DNA of 64,000 bases from Melastoma dodecandrum (lineage: Eukaryota; Streptophyta; Magnoliopsida; Myrtales; Melastomataceae), in assembly GCA_029817715.1 (NCBI GenBank), contig JARUPY010000474.1, positions 682,001-746,000 of the forward strand, in the 5' to 3' direction. A program made the position numbers and the translations under genes. Positions 34,189-46,506 of the stretch are shown piece after piece. How positions within the stretch are numbered: position 1 is the first letter of the stretch; each line of letters begins with the position of its first letter. The notes under the pieces were generated by a model that was not told where the DNA came from, ran no database searches, and saw only the letters and a list, made by a program, of their open reading frames with translations.

Positions 34189-34194
34189 TATATA
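34189..34194 (+). promoter_or_regulatory. Probable TATA box of the HHP gene
   Basis: TATATA about 260 bp before the start codon, giving a predicted 5' UTR of ~230 nt that contains a (CT)n run at about 34284-34304, as is common in plant leaders. Confidence 0.5.
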
Positions 34195-34451
34195 CAGCTT
34201 CGCACAAGCCAAAATGCATGGCAAACCCTCATTAAATCCACACGGTTGGTGAAGTTGTTCCATCCCCATCTCCCCCCCACCTCCCTCTCTCTCTCTCTCT
34301 CTCTCGATCTCGACCCGAAAATTAATAAGGAAAAGGAAAGTAAGGGATTTCACTCAAAGCTTAAAGAGAGAAGAAGCTCACACCATCCACGCCATACCAA
34401 GGCCTATAGCCTTCTTCTCCATTTAGAAACCCTTCCCAAACCCACTTATAT

Positions 34452-35888
34452 ATGAGCTCCAACGAAGTGTCCCGGGGAGCTGTTTCCAGGAAGAAGAAGA
34501 AGGGGGGGAAGGCGCTCATGGATCGCCACCACCACCTCCGTTGCCAGGATGAGGGCAACCAGCTACCGTCAGCTCCTACGAAGGGCGAGGACGGCGGTGG
34601 CTGCTGCAAGAAGGGGAGGAGGTACGGGCTTGTGTCTTTTAGGGAGTTGCCAGAGTACATGAAGGACAACGAGTTCATATTGGGTTACTACCGGGCGAAT
34701 TGGCCCATCAGTGAGGCCTTCTTCAGCTTGTTCAGATGGCACAATGAGACCCTCAATGTTTGGACGTGCGTATCGATATTGTGATCCATCCTATTTTCAT
34801 CTGATCGTCATTTGATTTGCGAAATCTCTGCAAATTTTTACGAGGATTTTGTGTTTTCCGGTTTGGATAGGCATTTGATTGGGTTCCTGGTGTTTGTGGG
34901 ATTTGCCATGGCTAATGTTGTTGATGTCCCTCGGGTAGCAGATCTCCTCGGACTATTCTCGAGGTGTGTTTTCTATTAGGCGGTGTTTTGGTGCATTCCG
35001 ATGAATCATATGTGCCTGAAGTGATTCGTGTGGTATATGGCTTTTGCAGATCGAACTCTACCTCTCCGGACATGAATGTTTCATATGCTAAGGATTTGCT
35101 TCTGGTGAGTTATTGTGTGGAATTATCAGCTAGACAGCTGTATCTGGTTGAAGAATTAGTCTATGTTGGGATTGTCATGAAAGTGCCGTGAATTTTAGGG
35201 TGCGAATGCGCTTGTCAAATTGAAGCGCATAGGATCAGAATCGGACAGGCTGGAGTTCCCATCACCACATGATCCTGTGACGAGGTGGCCTTTTTTTGTG
35301 TTCCTTGGTGGCTCCATCTTCTGCCTGCTCTCCAGCAGCATCTGCCACCTCTTCTCTTGCCACTCGTACCGCCTCAACGTCCTACTACTTCGTATGGACT
35401 ATGTTGGGATAACCGTCATGATCATATCCTCCTTCTTCCCTCCGATATACTACATTTTCCAGTGTGACCCCCACTGGCAGCTCATCTACCTAGGCGGGAT
35501 CACGGTCATGGGCGTGTTCACCATCGTGACGCTCCTCTCTCCAACACTCTCCTCTGGGAAGTTCCGAGCCTTCAGGGCGATGCTCTTCTCCTCAATGGGG
35601 TTCTTCGGCATTGTCCCGGCTGTCCATGCCTGTATAGTCAACTGGAACAATCCGCAACGACCAATCACTCTGGCTTACGAGTCGGGGATGGCGTTGTCAT
35701 ACATTACAGGCACATTGTTCTATGTTAGTCGGATCCCCGAGAGATGGAAGCCTGGATGCTTCGATCTCGCGGGCCACAGTCATCAGATATTCCATGTTTT
35801 CGTCATCCTCGGGGCACTAGCTCACTACGGTGCCACCTTGTTATTACTAGAGTGGCGCGATAAGGTGCAATGCGACATGCCGATGTGA
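34452..35888 (+). CDS. HHP: Heptahelical transmembrane protein (HHP, PAQR/adiponectin-receptor-like), four exons
   Basis: Exons 34452-34765, 34871-34963, 35050-35104 and 35199-35888 splice in phase to 383 residues; all introns are GT..AG. The basic N-terminus is followed by RELPEYMKDNEFIL and HNETLNVWTH (residues ~65-106), the PAQR entry motif. Seven membrane segments follow. The three conserved PAQR histidine positions are present: S-x3-H in SSSICHLFSCH and H-x3-H in GHSHQIFH near the C-terminus, the presumed metal site. Plant HHPs sit in membranes with a cytosolic N-terminus and have been linked to sugar, sterol and hormone responses. Length matches Arabidopsis HHP4-type proteins, but I cannot assign the paralogue number. 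The first ATG before the basic region is used. Confidence 0.92.
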
Positions 35889-36287
35889 GATAACGGTTTG
35901 TTCCTCTACACGCTGTTACTCGATTCATTTCGAATTCGTTTTTCGGAATTTGGGTCCGTGGATTGATCGGGTGTTATTGTTCTGTGAACGGAATTCCTTT
36001 CGTATAAGCTCCCAAAAGTATATTTCGATCGTGTGTTTTATTACCTCAGTCTCAGCGATGGACTACGTGAATCGTAATATGTTACACATGTAACCAATAA
36101 TTACAATTAGTGGGAAGTTACCGTCCAGTTTTGCCTCTTATCGCTTCGTAATCCCGACAAAGAAGTCTTCCTATTTAATAACTCTTTCAAGTTTCCCTCT
36201 ATAACATCAATGTCAACGTTCAACCCATCATTCATCAATCCTCACTGTTAACACCGACGGAAATAATCCCATTCAAAACCGTTCAAA
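35889..36287. other. HHP 3' flank
   Basis: 3' UTR and spacer; no gene seen. The last ~100 bp (CCTCTATAACATCAATG..) look like a leader of the STP fragment that follows. Confidence 0.4.
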
Positions 36288-37014
36288 ATGCCGGCAGCGG
36301 GAGGTGTCGTGTCCGATGTCAAGGGGGATTACCCCGGGAACGTCACGGGGTTCGTCATCAATGACGTGTAATCGCGGCGATGGGGGGTCTCTTCTTCGGG
36401 TATGATATCGGATATTAAAGTCCAACACTTTCCTTGCTCTAGAATACTCCGAACATTTTTGGATTGTTAGATTTTGTGTGGTAAAATGTGTGATTGTTAA
36501 AGATGTTACGAAGGCAAGCTAGGTAGATTTTTTTGGGAAAGTTCCAGTAAGTAAAATGTGTGGTTAAAATATAGGAAGAGTTTCTCTAGTCTGTTCACCC
36601 GTCCGAAGAAGCCCCACAATAAATAAGGGTGATTCTCATCATTTGGAATTCACCTCCGAGTGAAATACAACTTCCAATATAAAGTCTTCCTCCTCCGTCC
36701 CATCGCCTCCTCTCTCTCTCCATTTCTCATTTAGAGTTAGGCCATTGGTGAGTTTAAAGAATTCTTCCAAGCTAGAGCTCGATATTAGTCGGTCTTATTC
36801 TACGTCGGAATCTCCCGGGGAGTCACCTCCATGCCCCTCCTTCCTCCAGGAATTCGTCCGAACCGTGTATGAGAAGTAACAGGAGAACAAGTTGACCAAC
36901 GAGTACTGCCAGTATGACAGCGAGACCCTCACCCTCTTCACGTCCTCATTGTATGGGGCCGCCCTTGCTGCGTCGCTCGTGGCCTCCATTGTCACCAAAA
37001 AGTTTGGGTAATAG
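36288..37014 (+). pseudogene. STP hexose transporter, N-terminal fragment
   Basis: ATG at 36288 starts MPAAGGVVSDVKGDYPGNVT, a typical sugar transport protein N-terminus. A TAA and a frameshift follow, then the next frame reads CVIA..MGGL.FGYDIG up to about 36411. After an intron-like gap, 36808-37014 encodes the first-loop region (VTSMP, an [14 protein letters not shown] segment, [20 protein letters not shown]), with another frameshift and a TAA. It stops at an exon border; the other ten or so membrane segments are missing. It points toward a second STP copy on the opposite strand. Confidence 0.8.
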
Positions 37015-37252
37015 CTATGATCAAAATGGACTATGACTAAGCTAATCAGTTTGGCAATCTCCAGTTGCGGTATTGACATGAGCGAATCCCCTCAAATCCG
37101 ATAATGAATTTCATACGAGAGCATTGGAAACAAACTTCCCCAAGGGAACATTTGGAGAAGCTCGGATGAATGAACAGTAGAATGAATCCAAATGAAGAAG
37201 ACCGGTAAATGAAAATCAAATGTTACAATGGCCTTTCTTTGGCTAGATATTA

Positions 37253-38913
37253 TCATATTTTCTGCGAATCGGATGAAGAGGCCACAAAATCGTCCTCCCC
37301 AACGAACCTCTTCCAGTACCAGTGCTTCTTCCAGACTATCCCCATTCTTCCTCAATCGGAATGCCCTTTGTCTCTGGGATAAAGAAGTACACGAACCCTG
37401 ACATGACCAACACGAACCCTCCGAAGAAGAGGAACAGCCAAACAGCCCGAACTTGAGTTGGCAGAGCATTGTCAGGAACACTTGGGCCACGATGAACGTT
37501 AAGGACATGTTGACAGAGACATTGATGCTCTTGCCTGCTGACCGAATCTCTAGAGAGAATATCTCAGAGGGTGTGAGCCATCCCAACGGTCCCCAGGACC
37601 ACGCAAAGGCAGAGACGTAGATGCAGATGAAGGTGATCACGACTATGGCGAACCACTTGGGCAGCTCCCCGGGGTTTCCATCCACTCCAAACTTGGCTCC
37701 GATGCACACGGCAACCACAACCTGGCAGATGATCATTTGGGTGCCACCCTCCAAGAAGAGGAACCTTCGGCCTCAGTCATCGACACTGTAGATGGACACA
37801 AAGGTGGCAAGGACATTCACGAAACCAGTGATCACAGCAAACATGAGAGATGCATTGACGCCGAACCCAATGGTGTAGAACAGGATGGGAGCAAAGAACA
37901 CGATGGCGTTGATACCTGTGAATTGCTGGAAGAAAGGAATTAAGGTGGTGATGCAGAGGTGAGGCTGGTATTTCCTCTGGAGGATGTTCTTCCAAGGGTT
38001 CTCAACTCGCTTTGATGCCTCACTAGCTGTTACGATGTCGTCGAACTCCGCGTCGACATTATTGATTCCACGGATCTTCTTCAGCTCCTCCTTTTGCTCA
38101 TCGACAAGGCCACGCTCAATCATGAAGTTGGGGGTGTCAGGAAGGATCAATGCTCCGACCATGATGATCATGGCCGGCATCGTCACTCCAACCAAGCTCA
38201 GACGCCATCCCCATCCACCCTCGATCTTTGCATAGAAGTAGTTCAGCACATTAGCGATGAGGATGCCATTGGTGATGGAGAGCTGGAACCCGATGTTGAG
38301 TGCTCCTCTGTACTTGTAAGGTGCCATCTTCGAAAGGTAGAGTGGAACGGACTGATTGGCAAAACCAATACCAAGACCGAGGAATATACGACCGACAATC
38401 AACATCCATACCGCATTAGCAAATGCATTCAACGGTGCGCCCGTTCAGAAGAGAAGACCGCCAAGGATAATATTTCATTTCGCATTGGGTTTTCGATAAG
38501 GAGGTTGGCTGCTATATAATGGTCCCGAAATGGACATCCATAGGGAGGAATAACCTTCGTTCGACACTCTTAGTCTCCAAATTTATGTTCATTGTTGTAA
38601 CAGCAACACTTGTTCATTTAAGCTAGTTGTGATGATCTTGACCTAAAACAACCGTAATTCTTGGGAGACACATTATCCGAAGTTCCACATAAACATTTCA
38701 AGCATGGGGCATAAACTTCTTCGTGTATAAATCTCGATAAAAATGTATGGCCCGGACTTATCAATGACGGACTTGTAGTGGATTGACCCGGCCTCCCAAA
38801 AGTTGAGGCCGCCCATCCCTGCAATGACACAGGCCATGAGGGCAAATGGGGTGAGGTTCCCAGGGCAGTCTTTCCTCCTTGACATCATACCCTATGCCTC
38901 CAACAGCCGGCAT
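37253..38913 (-). pseudogene. STP-type sugar transporter pseudogene
   Basis: Minus-strand similarity to plant STP monosaccharide/H+ symporters: MPAVGG at 38913; [37 protein letters not shown] and [11 protein letters not shown] at 38390-38290; [20 protein letters not shown] near 37900; [15 protein letters not shown] near 37610; [10 protein letters not shown] near 37360. The C-terminus would stop at 37253-37255. Breaks: frameshift after the first codons, unrelated sequence replacing the first loop (about 38520-38800), TGA codons near 38445 and 37775, a frameshift near 37445 and an insertion near 37350. The middle remains open for 219 codons. STPs move hexoses with protons across the plasma membrane; this copy is unlikely to work. 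Confidence 0.85.
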
Positions 38914-39986
38914 TTTCGTAATCCACGTGATGGAATGCTGGAGGTGGCCTTAGAAAATGAGTGATGGCTGATATGAGGGAGGGAACATATATACAGTTCT
39001 CAAATGGATTAAGGTCGATTATCAAGGGCATGATCGGTTGGCGATTAATGTTTTCTTACTTTTTTCCCTTCAAACCAGAAGAAACTCACACAAATTCAGC
39101 TGGTTTGTTGTCAACTTTTGGATAAGAACTTGTTTCTTCTGGACATCAGAGGAATGCAGAATGGTGTGATTAGATGGACAAAAAAGCTGTTCAAACTTTG
39201 TTGTAGGCTTATGTTTGCTTTTCCTTTATAGAATGAATGGTCAGGGTAGTTGAAAGACAGTGACTTAAAGTTTTGTTTATGAGGATGAATATTTGTTTTT
39301 CAAAATCACTTATTCCAAAAGCTCATTTGACTCTTTGATACAGTTCGTCAGGCACACTAGAGAGTGCAAGCTCATATCATTTCCACTCATAATGGGGCCA
39401 ATTAAAAGAAAAACAGAGGAAAAGTAATCTATCAATCTAAGTTATAAGTTATATCAATCAATCTATTGAGTATTTTCATAAGTAATCTATTGCTTTTCCT
39501 CCTTTCATTTCAGTTTATTGATCAGCAGGAGTTAATGATGACAACCAACATCATTTTACTGGTTTTTATCACTATTCGCAATACTCGAGTAGGTCTCCAA
39601 AGAAGAACAAACACTGCCTTTGAGCTGAGCTGTGAGTGGTAACTAGTTCGCATCTTGTAGAAACCTAGGGGGTGTTTATGCATACACAAGGAGAGATTCT
39701 CTGTGGTCTGATCTCATATACTGCTAGAGACATAATTTCTCACAAGGATATGTGGTATTTCCGCAACACATTAACTAGTCTCAATCGTCACTCCGGCATT
39801 TGTAGTCCCAAGCAAATACTGATGGAAAGCACAAAACACTAAACGTTTCAGTAGGTTTACCATATGACCCATCCAACAATGGCCTTCCTTCCCCTTGTCG
39901 CACTGACAGATCATAAAAGGAACTGCATGAACCACGCAGATCGTTGAGTTGTGGAAATCATATTTCCTAACGTTTCTCCGGAGGCG
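38914..39986. other. No gene seen
   Basis: Spacer between the STP pseudogene and the 3' end of CBP60, including the latter's likely 3' UTR. No recognised features. Confidence 0.4.
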
Positions 39987-42900
39987 TCACATAGGAAACA
40001 ACTCTTCCACGCTGACACCGTTAGGCCAGTCATAATTGCCCTGGGGTGATGTGAACCCAGCCGACAGGGCATCCGTTGAAGTTTCCCATGCTTGGAATGG
40101 TTGTTGCGACACGGTTGCTTCTTTGGCCGCCACGCTGCTATTGGTTGTTTCATCGGGTATGCTAGAGCGACCTAGAGATCAGAAGCAAAGTCACTGGCGT
40201 TCATCACCCAAACATAGAATGCAAACATCAGAGATGCTGCATAGCTGGTGAAAAAGGGGCCTCATAATGTGGTATATGGTCCTAATCTAAGGGTCTGGCA
40301 CTAAAATAGTTATGGTTAATCGGTTCGTGATGTACACTGTAGTTACCTTGGGACCAGAATGTAGAGGTTTCGAGATGATCTTGGAGAGAAGTTTGAGTAG
40401 GATGATTTTGTGAAATGGAAGGACCGATCAGGATCGTGTCATGAATTCCGGGAGGCACAGCCACCGCTTCATGACGAGGAATTATGCCTTCATATTTTGT
40501 CACTTCCTTCCAGTTCTGGTAGGCTAATTTAACCAAACAGTCTGCAGCTTGCTAAAAGGGTAACAAAGTATATCTTCAAAATATAGAATATCATGCAGTG
40601 GTTTGAAAAATACTGAAATACTCCTGGCAAAACGAGTTTCTGTGGAACCCTGGCCAGAAGATTTCGCATACAACTATGGTGAAACCATTTCTAAATTGCC
40701 TGAATAAAATTACGAATGTAAAGAAGACTGAATTCCTAATAGTTAGTGGTAGGGTCGATCTCATCAAATTAATTTCTCAAACAACTGATCAGCAACAAAA
40801 ATTTCAATGTTAAACCTCCCATTGCCATGCCAACCACCTTACACTAGAGCAACATTACGATTTCAAACAGGAGAAATTATAGAAAACTCAGAAGCTCTCT
40901 AAAGTATTATAGCTGCAAGCTCACTTAAAGGAAAGATAATCCAAGACAATGGAAAATAATTCACAAGATTTCCACATTTATTTGCATGGAAAGATAAGGA
41001 AGACATAAAAATGCTGGGTTTAGGCAGGAGCATACCTTCTCTCTATTGGAGAGCGAATAGATCAGTCGAGGTACGCCATTCTGAATAAAGCCGGTTAAGC
41101 GAGCGAAATTGTCGAAAAGAGTAGCATTATTACTCCCATCACTGGAGTAGTAGACAAGCCATTTCTCATTGGGAGGACATTTTTCTGCATGCTTGATGAG
41201 TGGAATCCACTTCGTTTCAGTCATTGCCCTTCCCAGAATCTAGCAAAATCGCCAAACTTTCAAATTTTTTACTCTGATTCTAACTCTCAAATCCAAATAA
41301 AGTCCGCTCACCGATTTCAGTGTTTCCCGGTCTCTATTATAAGCTTGCAGGAACTCCTCCACATTGTAGATTCCAGCTCCCTTCAGACGGTTGTGAAATG
41401 GCCCGTCTTTACCAATTCCCTTCAATCTCCATACCTCGTCACTGGACTCAGGTGTATCGTGCTTCTTATTTCCTAAGGGAAGGTAGAAGCAAAAACATGA
41501 ACTACTCTAAGACCTTTAGGGCTTGTATTAGTTCACCGAAAATTTTCTGTTTCCAACTAAAATTGTTTTTTGAAAATTTGAAAATAGTCGTGTTTCCTGT
41601 TATTTTCTTTCAGGAATCCTTCCAGAAGAGCAAACCGAAATTTTTTGCAATTAGTTATTCCTCACTTAGGACCATCCCCATGAAGAGGTAAAAATGATCT
41701 ATAAAGGTAAAAAAAATTTAATCATTGGAATTGAAATACTCGGTGCTCTGAAATGCTTAAACACATTGCGGGGTAAGATGGCCCTCCGGCACGATTGTCA
41801 TCATTTGAACTAGAAATAAACTACAGGGTTGTATCCCGTCTCCTGCCAAGGAACTCGCATAGTAAAAAGCATATTCAGAGAACCCCAACACACAAGCAAA
41901 AAGTCAGGTCCATAATGAGGAAAAGTAACCCAATTTTACGACTTCCAGATAGTAATGTTGCCCCATATTCTCGTAACGAATGGAACAGAAAATAAAACTT
42001 ACGTGCTCCTCTCCCCTCCAGGACAATAAAGGGCTCGGTAAATGCTTCCCGGATCCTGGTGCCCTTATATCCAGAATCCACATGCACCCCTATCCTGAAC
42101 TTTTTTTCCTGATTCCAGCTTGAGTTATCCCTAAATTTCAAGTTATTTATGAACCCAACACCTTCTTTTAGGGTCACTTTCAGCGTTCCAACCAGGGGTT
42201 GCCCCTTCTGCTGACGTCCTTCCACAATGAAGCGATCGAACTCTTCTGCAGGCCAATACTCGTGGTCTCCTCTGTTGAAATTGCCTTCAAGGGCAACAAC
42301 ATGGACGGTAACGGAGGACTCTGTGCCACTGGTGATAGTCTGGCCATTTTCTACGTTAATCAAACTAATCGGGATACTGCTTCCCGGATCTCCGGCAAGT
42401 TCGTCTCCAGTGTAAGCACGTTTAGGCACCTTCATCTCTATATGCAGCTTCAATCTTTTTGTATTCCCTTCCTGTACAGTTCTGGGAGACGGCCTGCGTT
42501 GTCATATCAAGGAGGAACAATTTTTAAGATTACAAGTCTATGGTTTCCTTTGTCATGGGCAGCCCACATGAAATATATACATACGACTCAGCTAGTTTAT
42601 CTGTTTAGAAACTGACCGTATAGGAATTTAATGATTAGACGTATGTTGTTGTGAACGAATGTCAATACAAAAGCGAGATTTGTTGGTACCGTGTATTCTT
42701 AGTTGATATATCGCGTCTCATATTCTAATTATCAATTCTTGTTGTAGATTTCTGTGCATTTTAATATGGATGTAAATTTTAAAAAAGGATATAAAATATT
42801 CTATTTCAATTTCGGATCTAAACTAGAATCAGATTTATGAATTCTCATTGAAACTCCAAATCAAGAACTTCCCCGGTGTAGAACTTAGCCTTTACCTCTA

Positions 42901-44299
42901 TTAACTATAGTGGCACCACTATTATTTGGATATCCTAAACTATTAAAGGAGGAAAAGCTACTAAGGAGAGAGAGGAGGGGATCGCACTATTTCTACTCAA
43001 TTGGCTTCTGATGACTATATACAAATGGAATGAGGAGCAACCTATTTATAAGCGAAGGCTCCTGTTGTCGTGTGGACAATTCAATGCCAGCTTATGTTAC
43101 TCCCTTAATTTTTACCGATATTGAAATGCTTTAGAATCAAAATGTTCGACACAATTCTCTACAATTGGAAGTGTTGTAATTTTAACACCCGGTAGGAAGT
43201 GGAGAAATTTTCCAAAATCTGTCTAAAAAATTATGCTATAAAATTTAAATATATTCTAAAATTTAATAATTTTTTTCGATTTATTCTAATACTTAAAAAT
43301 ATAATTTATGAAACGTTATCTTTATTATATTCTCCATTAGTTGTCTCTACTAAAATGACGTAGCACGCAATTAGCTTTCAGGGGGTAACAATTGAGTGAA
43401 TTAAGAAGGGGAGTGGGGCAGAGCTACAGCAAGTTCTACGCACGTTTAATAATTTTTTCGATTTATCTTAATATTTAAAAAATAGAACTCTTATCTCTAT
43501 TATATTGTCCAGCCCTTAGCTTTCAATTCTAGCCATTTCAGGGATAACAATTGAGTGAATTAAGAAGTGGGATGGGGGCTTACAGGTTCCGAGAAGACAA
43601 GCAGTTCCTCTCGGGTTTGTTTCTGATCTCCTTCACCCACTTCTTCAGTTTCTTCATTTCTTTTTCCTGTTCCTCCACTCGGTTCCTCAGCTCCTTGATT
43701 TCATTTTCCTGTTCCTTATTTTTCCTTTTCAGCTTTTTTATTTCCTCCTCCATTTGGTTTTCCAGTTCCTTCATTTTAATTTGCTGTTCCTCCATCTGCA
43801 TCTCCAGATCCTTCCCTCGACTGCCAGATATATTCCTTACTTAGGAAAACTCAACACACATACATAATCACCATGATCCAAACCACCCACAGTAACACAG
43901 CAACGATGGTGGGACTCGAGGACCCACTAAAGCCAATCAATCATAAGATCCTCTGCCTATGGGGCGTGCTTGATTCCAGCATCAAAATAACCACCGAAAG
44001 AAAGCCTTCTCCAACCCCTCCGTGGAAAACAAACAAAGAAAAAATAAATCTAGCAGACACCCCCAGCTGGTCAACTCCCTACTACATCCACTAGAAGCAC
44101 CAACGGCAGAAACGGAAGAGCATCTGTTCGCGTCGACTTAAAGAAAGAAAAATAGAGGAAAGGAGACGGGGACTCACGGGGGCCGCCGCGGAACACGGGC
44201 CTTCTTCCCTGACCATGTGGAAGTCCCCTCGACTGAAGGAGGGGAGGATGAATAAGGATCGGAATCAGAAGACGCAAGCCTCCTCTTCTGATTCGACAT
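39987..44299 (-). CDS. CBP60-family calmodulin-binding protein, seven exons
   Basis: Exons (minus strand): 44299-44178, 43820-43584, 42481-42003, 41472-41312, 41239-41036, 40551-40347 and 40171-39987; all GT..AG and phase-consistent, 530 residues. Residues 1-41 carry basic NLS-like clusters (QKRRL, KKARVPRR). Residues ~43-115 are a charged coiled coil. Residues ~121-410 match the plant CBP60 core: KVPKRAYTGDEL, WPAEEFDRFIV, FRDNSSWNQEKKFRIGVHV, RIREAFTEPFIVLEGRGAR, SDEVWRLKGIGKDGPFHNRL, and GIYNVEEFLQAY. The C-terminus is polar and ends VSVEELFPM. CBP60/SARD1 proteins are nuclear; some bind calmodulin and activate salicylic-acid defence genes. Reading through the exon-six donor would stop at 40282. 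A coiled coil in place of the usual N-terminal helix is atypical. Confidence 0.88.
43256..43560. repeat. Tandem duplication in CBP60 intron 2
   Basis: Two related ~150-180-bp units (about 43256-43400 and 43443-43560), each containing TTTAATAATTTTTT.CGATTTAT and ending AACAATTGAGTGAATTAAGAAG. Confidence 0.75.
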
Positions 44300-46506
44300 C
44301 CCCTTCGATCAGGACATCCAATGAAGGAGAAGGGAGATTGGTGTTCGGGGTGTTGGGATAGGCGTGTTTTGTTTGCTCGACGACTCGGCATTTCGTGGAA
44401 ATGTTAATGGAAGGACGGGGGAGATTTCCGTTTGACTCCTTCCAGAAGACATTGTGGTATTACGATGGATAGGGTGGAGATCCATCCGCTGTCCGAGACG
44501 GTCCTCACATAGGAGGGAGGCTGGGACCATTGACTTTGACCTCGGTTCCAGTGGTCGGAGTGCGCACACCAGAGCTTGAGCATCTACGTGGAGGCGCTTG
44601 AGTCCTTTTATACGTCGGACAGGGGTAAGGCCGGGTAATTCTTTTTTAAATATAATTTATTTTTTTAATTATTTTTACCCACCCCCAAGTAAAAGGTTTC
44701 CTGTGGTGTTTAAAAGGTGAATATAATGAATTATTAGTGGACAAACATATGTTATTAAGAAGGGCGAAGAGGTTGAGTGGGCCCAAGAAAGAAAACTTTT
44801 TGAGTGAAAACGTATTATTATGTTAGTTAAGATTAGGTAATTTAATAAGACTAAGACTTAAAAATTTAGGTAGGATTAGTTTATTAATTTGGCCATCCCA
44901 CTTGGCATTGACAACTTGGGAGTTGTCGGTAGTCCCGGCTTCTGAGACGGACGAGTGTATTGGATTGTTGAACCGAGAAAACCTTGACGATCTCGACTGA
45001 ACTATACGTTGAGAATTAAACTCCCCCCTAAGATTGTAAGAATGGCGTATATGACTTTGAAAATAGAGAGGAGAGGGGAAGAGAAGAAGATGAGACAACG
45101 CTTCCTCCTAAATTTGGGACCTGTGTTTCTCTTTGGACATGGCACAAGTGAAAGTGCAAACACCCCCTATCCTATTTATAATGTGGAATACCAAGGAAGA
45201 GTGAAGAAATTAAGTACAAATTTCCCGAATTTTTTACCCCACATTTTACCTACTTCTAGTACTATCTACCACGCTCTCGCGTTGCTACCTACCCAAGAAA
45301 AATCTAGAGAAGAAAGGAAGAGAAGCATCAACAGAGAACCTCATGGACATTGTTTGCCTTTTGTTTATTAGCCTCTCACTTTTGCGGCATATTTTTTTCC
45401 TTTCAATAGTTGTAAAGTAGAACATGATCACTTCCTGAAAGGTGGAAGAACTCTTCGTACTTTGGCTGTCACAAATTTGATCATCTTATTTCAAGTTGGC
45501 ATTCGACTAAACGAGTAACTCTCCAACCTCGACAATGATTTTTTTGGAAGAGGAAGAGTACCATGTTAGTCTACTAAGGACCCTTGTAGCTTTTTCAATT
45601 TGGATTATCGAGTTGAAGAGTTATTTTTCCCTTATAAGTCGGAAAGAGACGCGCTAATAAGTCACATATCGGAAACAAAATTAAAAAAAATCCTCACACG
45701 TTTGCCCTAAAAAGTTGTCCAGCATGCAGAAACCAAATGCAATTCAGCAAAAACATATCAAAACTCATTGAAGTCGCTCAAAATGTCGTCACAAACATAA
45801 CCGGGGAGTAAAGGAAGGTCCTGCTTGGTTTCATGTAAATTCGATCCTCAGAGATCAAGATATGAGCTTGAGATTGAAGAGTGAACAACATGTTCAATCC
45901 GGATCGGTCACCAAAGCCTTGTTTTCGGGCAATTTCTCATGTTATACATGCATAGAAATGAGGGGAGTATCCTTTGACATGTGCTAAGTAAAAGAAGAAC
46001 TTTCATGAAGGAATGAAGTTCAAGGAAGGACTTACATGAGGCATTTTGAGCCCGTTGATTGTTTCGTGTACACAGTGTGACCCAGATCGACACATCGATT
46101 CTCACCTACAGAAATAAAAGAAACTGTGTAAGTAGAGGAAGAGTCATAAATTACACTAAGTACCAATATTAGAGCTTAAAGAGCAAATTTAGAAGATGGT
46201 AAGAGTGATTAACGTAAGTGACAATAATCCTTTCGTCCCCGGTTGTGCCTGAAATGTGTCTAAACATCTCAAGGATGACGAAGAGAAGACCGTAACCCCA
46301 TATTCATGTAAATGAAATCAAGTGTAAATGAGAACAACGGTGAAATTTATCACCACCACGAAATCAACGTTACCGGGTCCTAGGAGCTCTTGGGAGTTTG
46401 AGTAAGGTGTACTGGCCAACTGCTTGCAAACGTGAACAAAACAGCAACGATAAAAATTCAATAAACTAACATAGATATGACAGTTGTGAACTCAAAATTA
46501 TTGTAG
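44300..46506. other. CBP60 upstream region and spacer, no other gene seen
   Basis: The CBP60 promoter should lie just above 44300 (read on the minus strand); I see no decisive TATA. Short ORFs such as 45009-45371 match nothing I know. Confidence 0.4.

Noticed and set aside
40282..40346. CBP60 ending by read-through of exon six (stop at 40282)
   Set aside because: CAAG/GTAACT is a good donor and the downstream 185-nt open exon joins in phase with a good acceptor. The read-through form could exist but is secondary.
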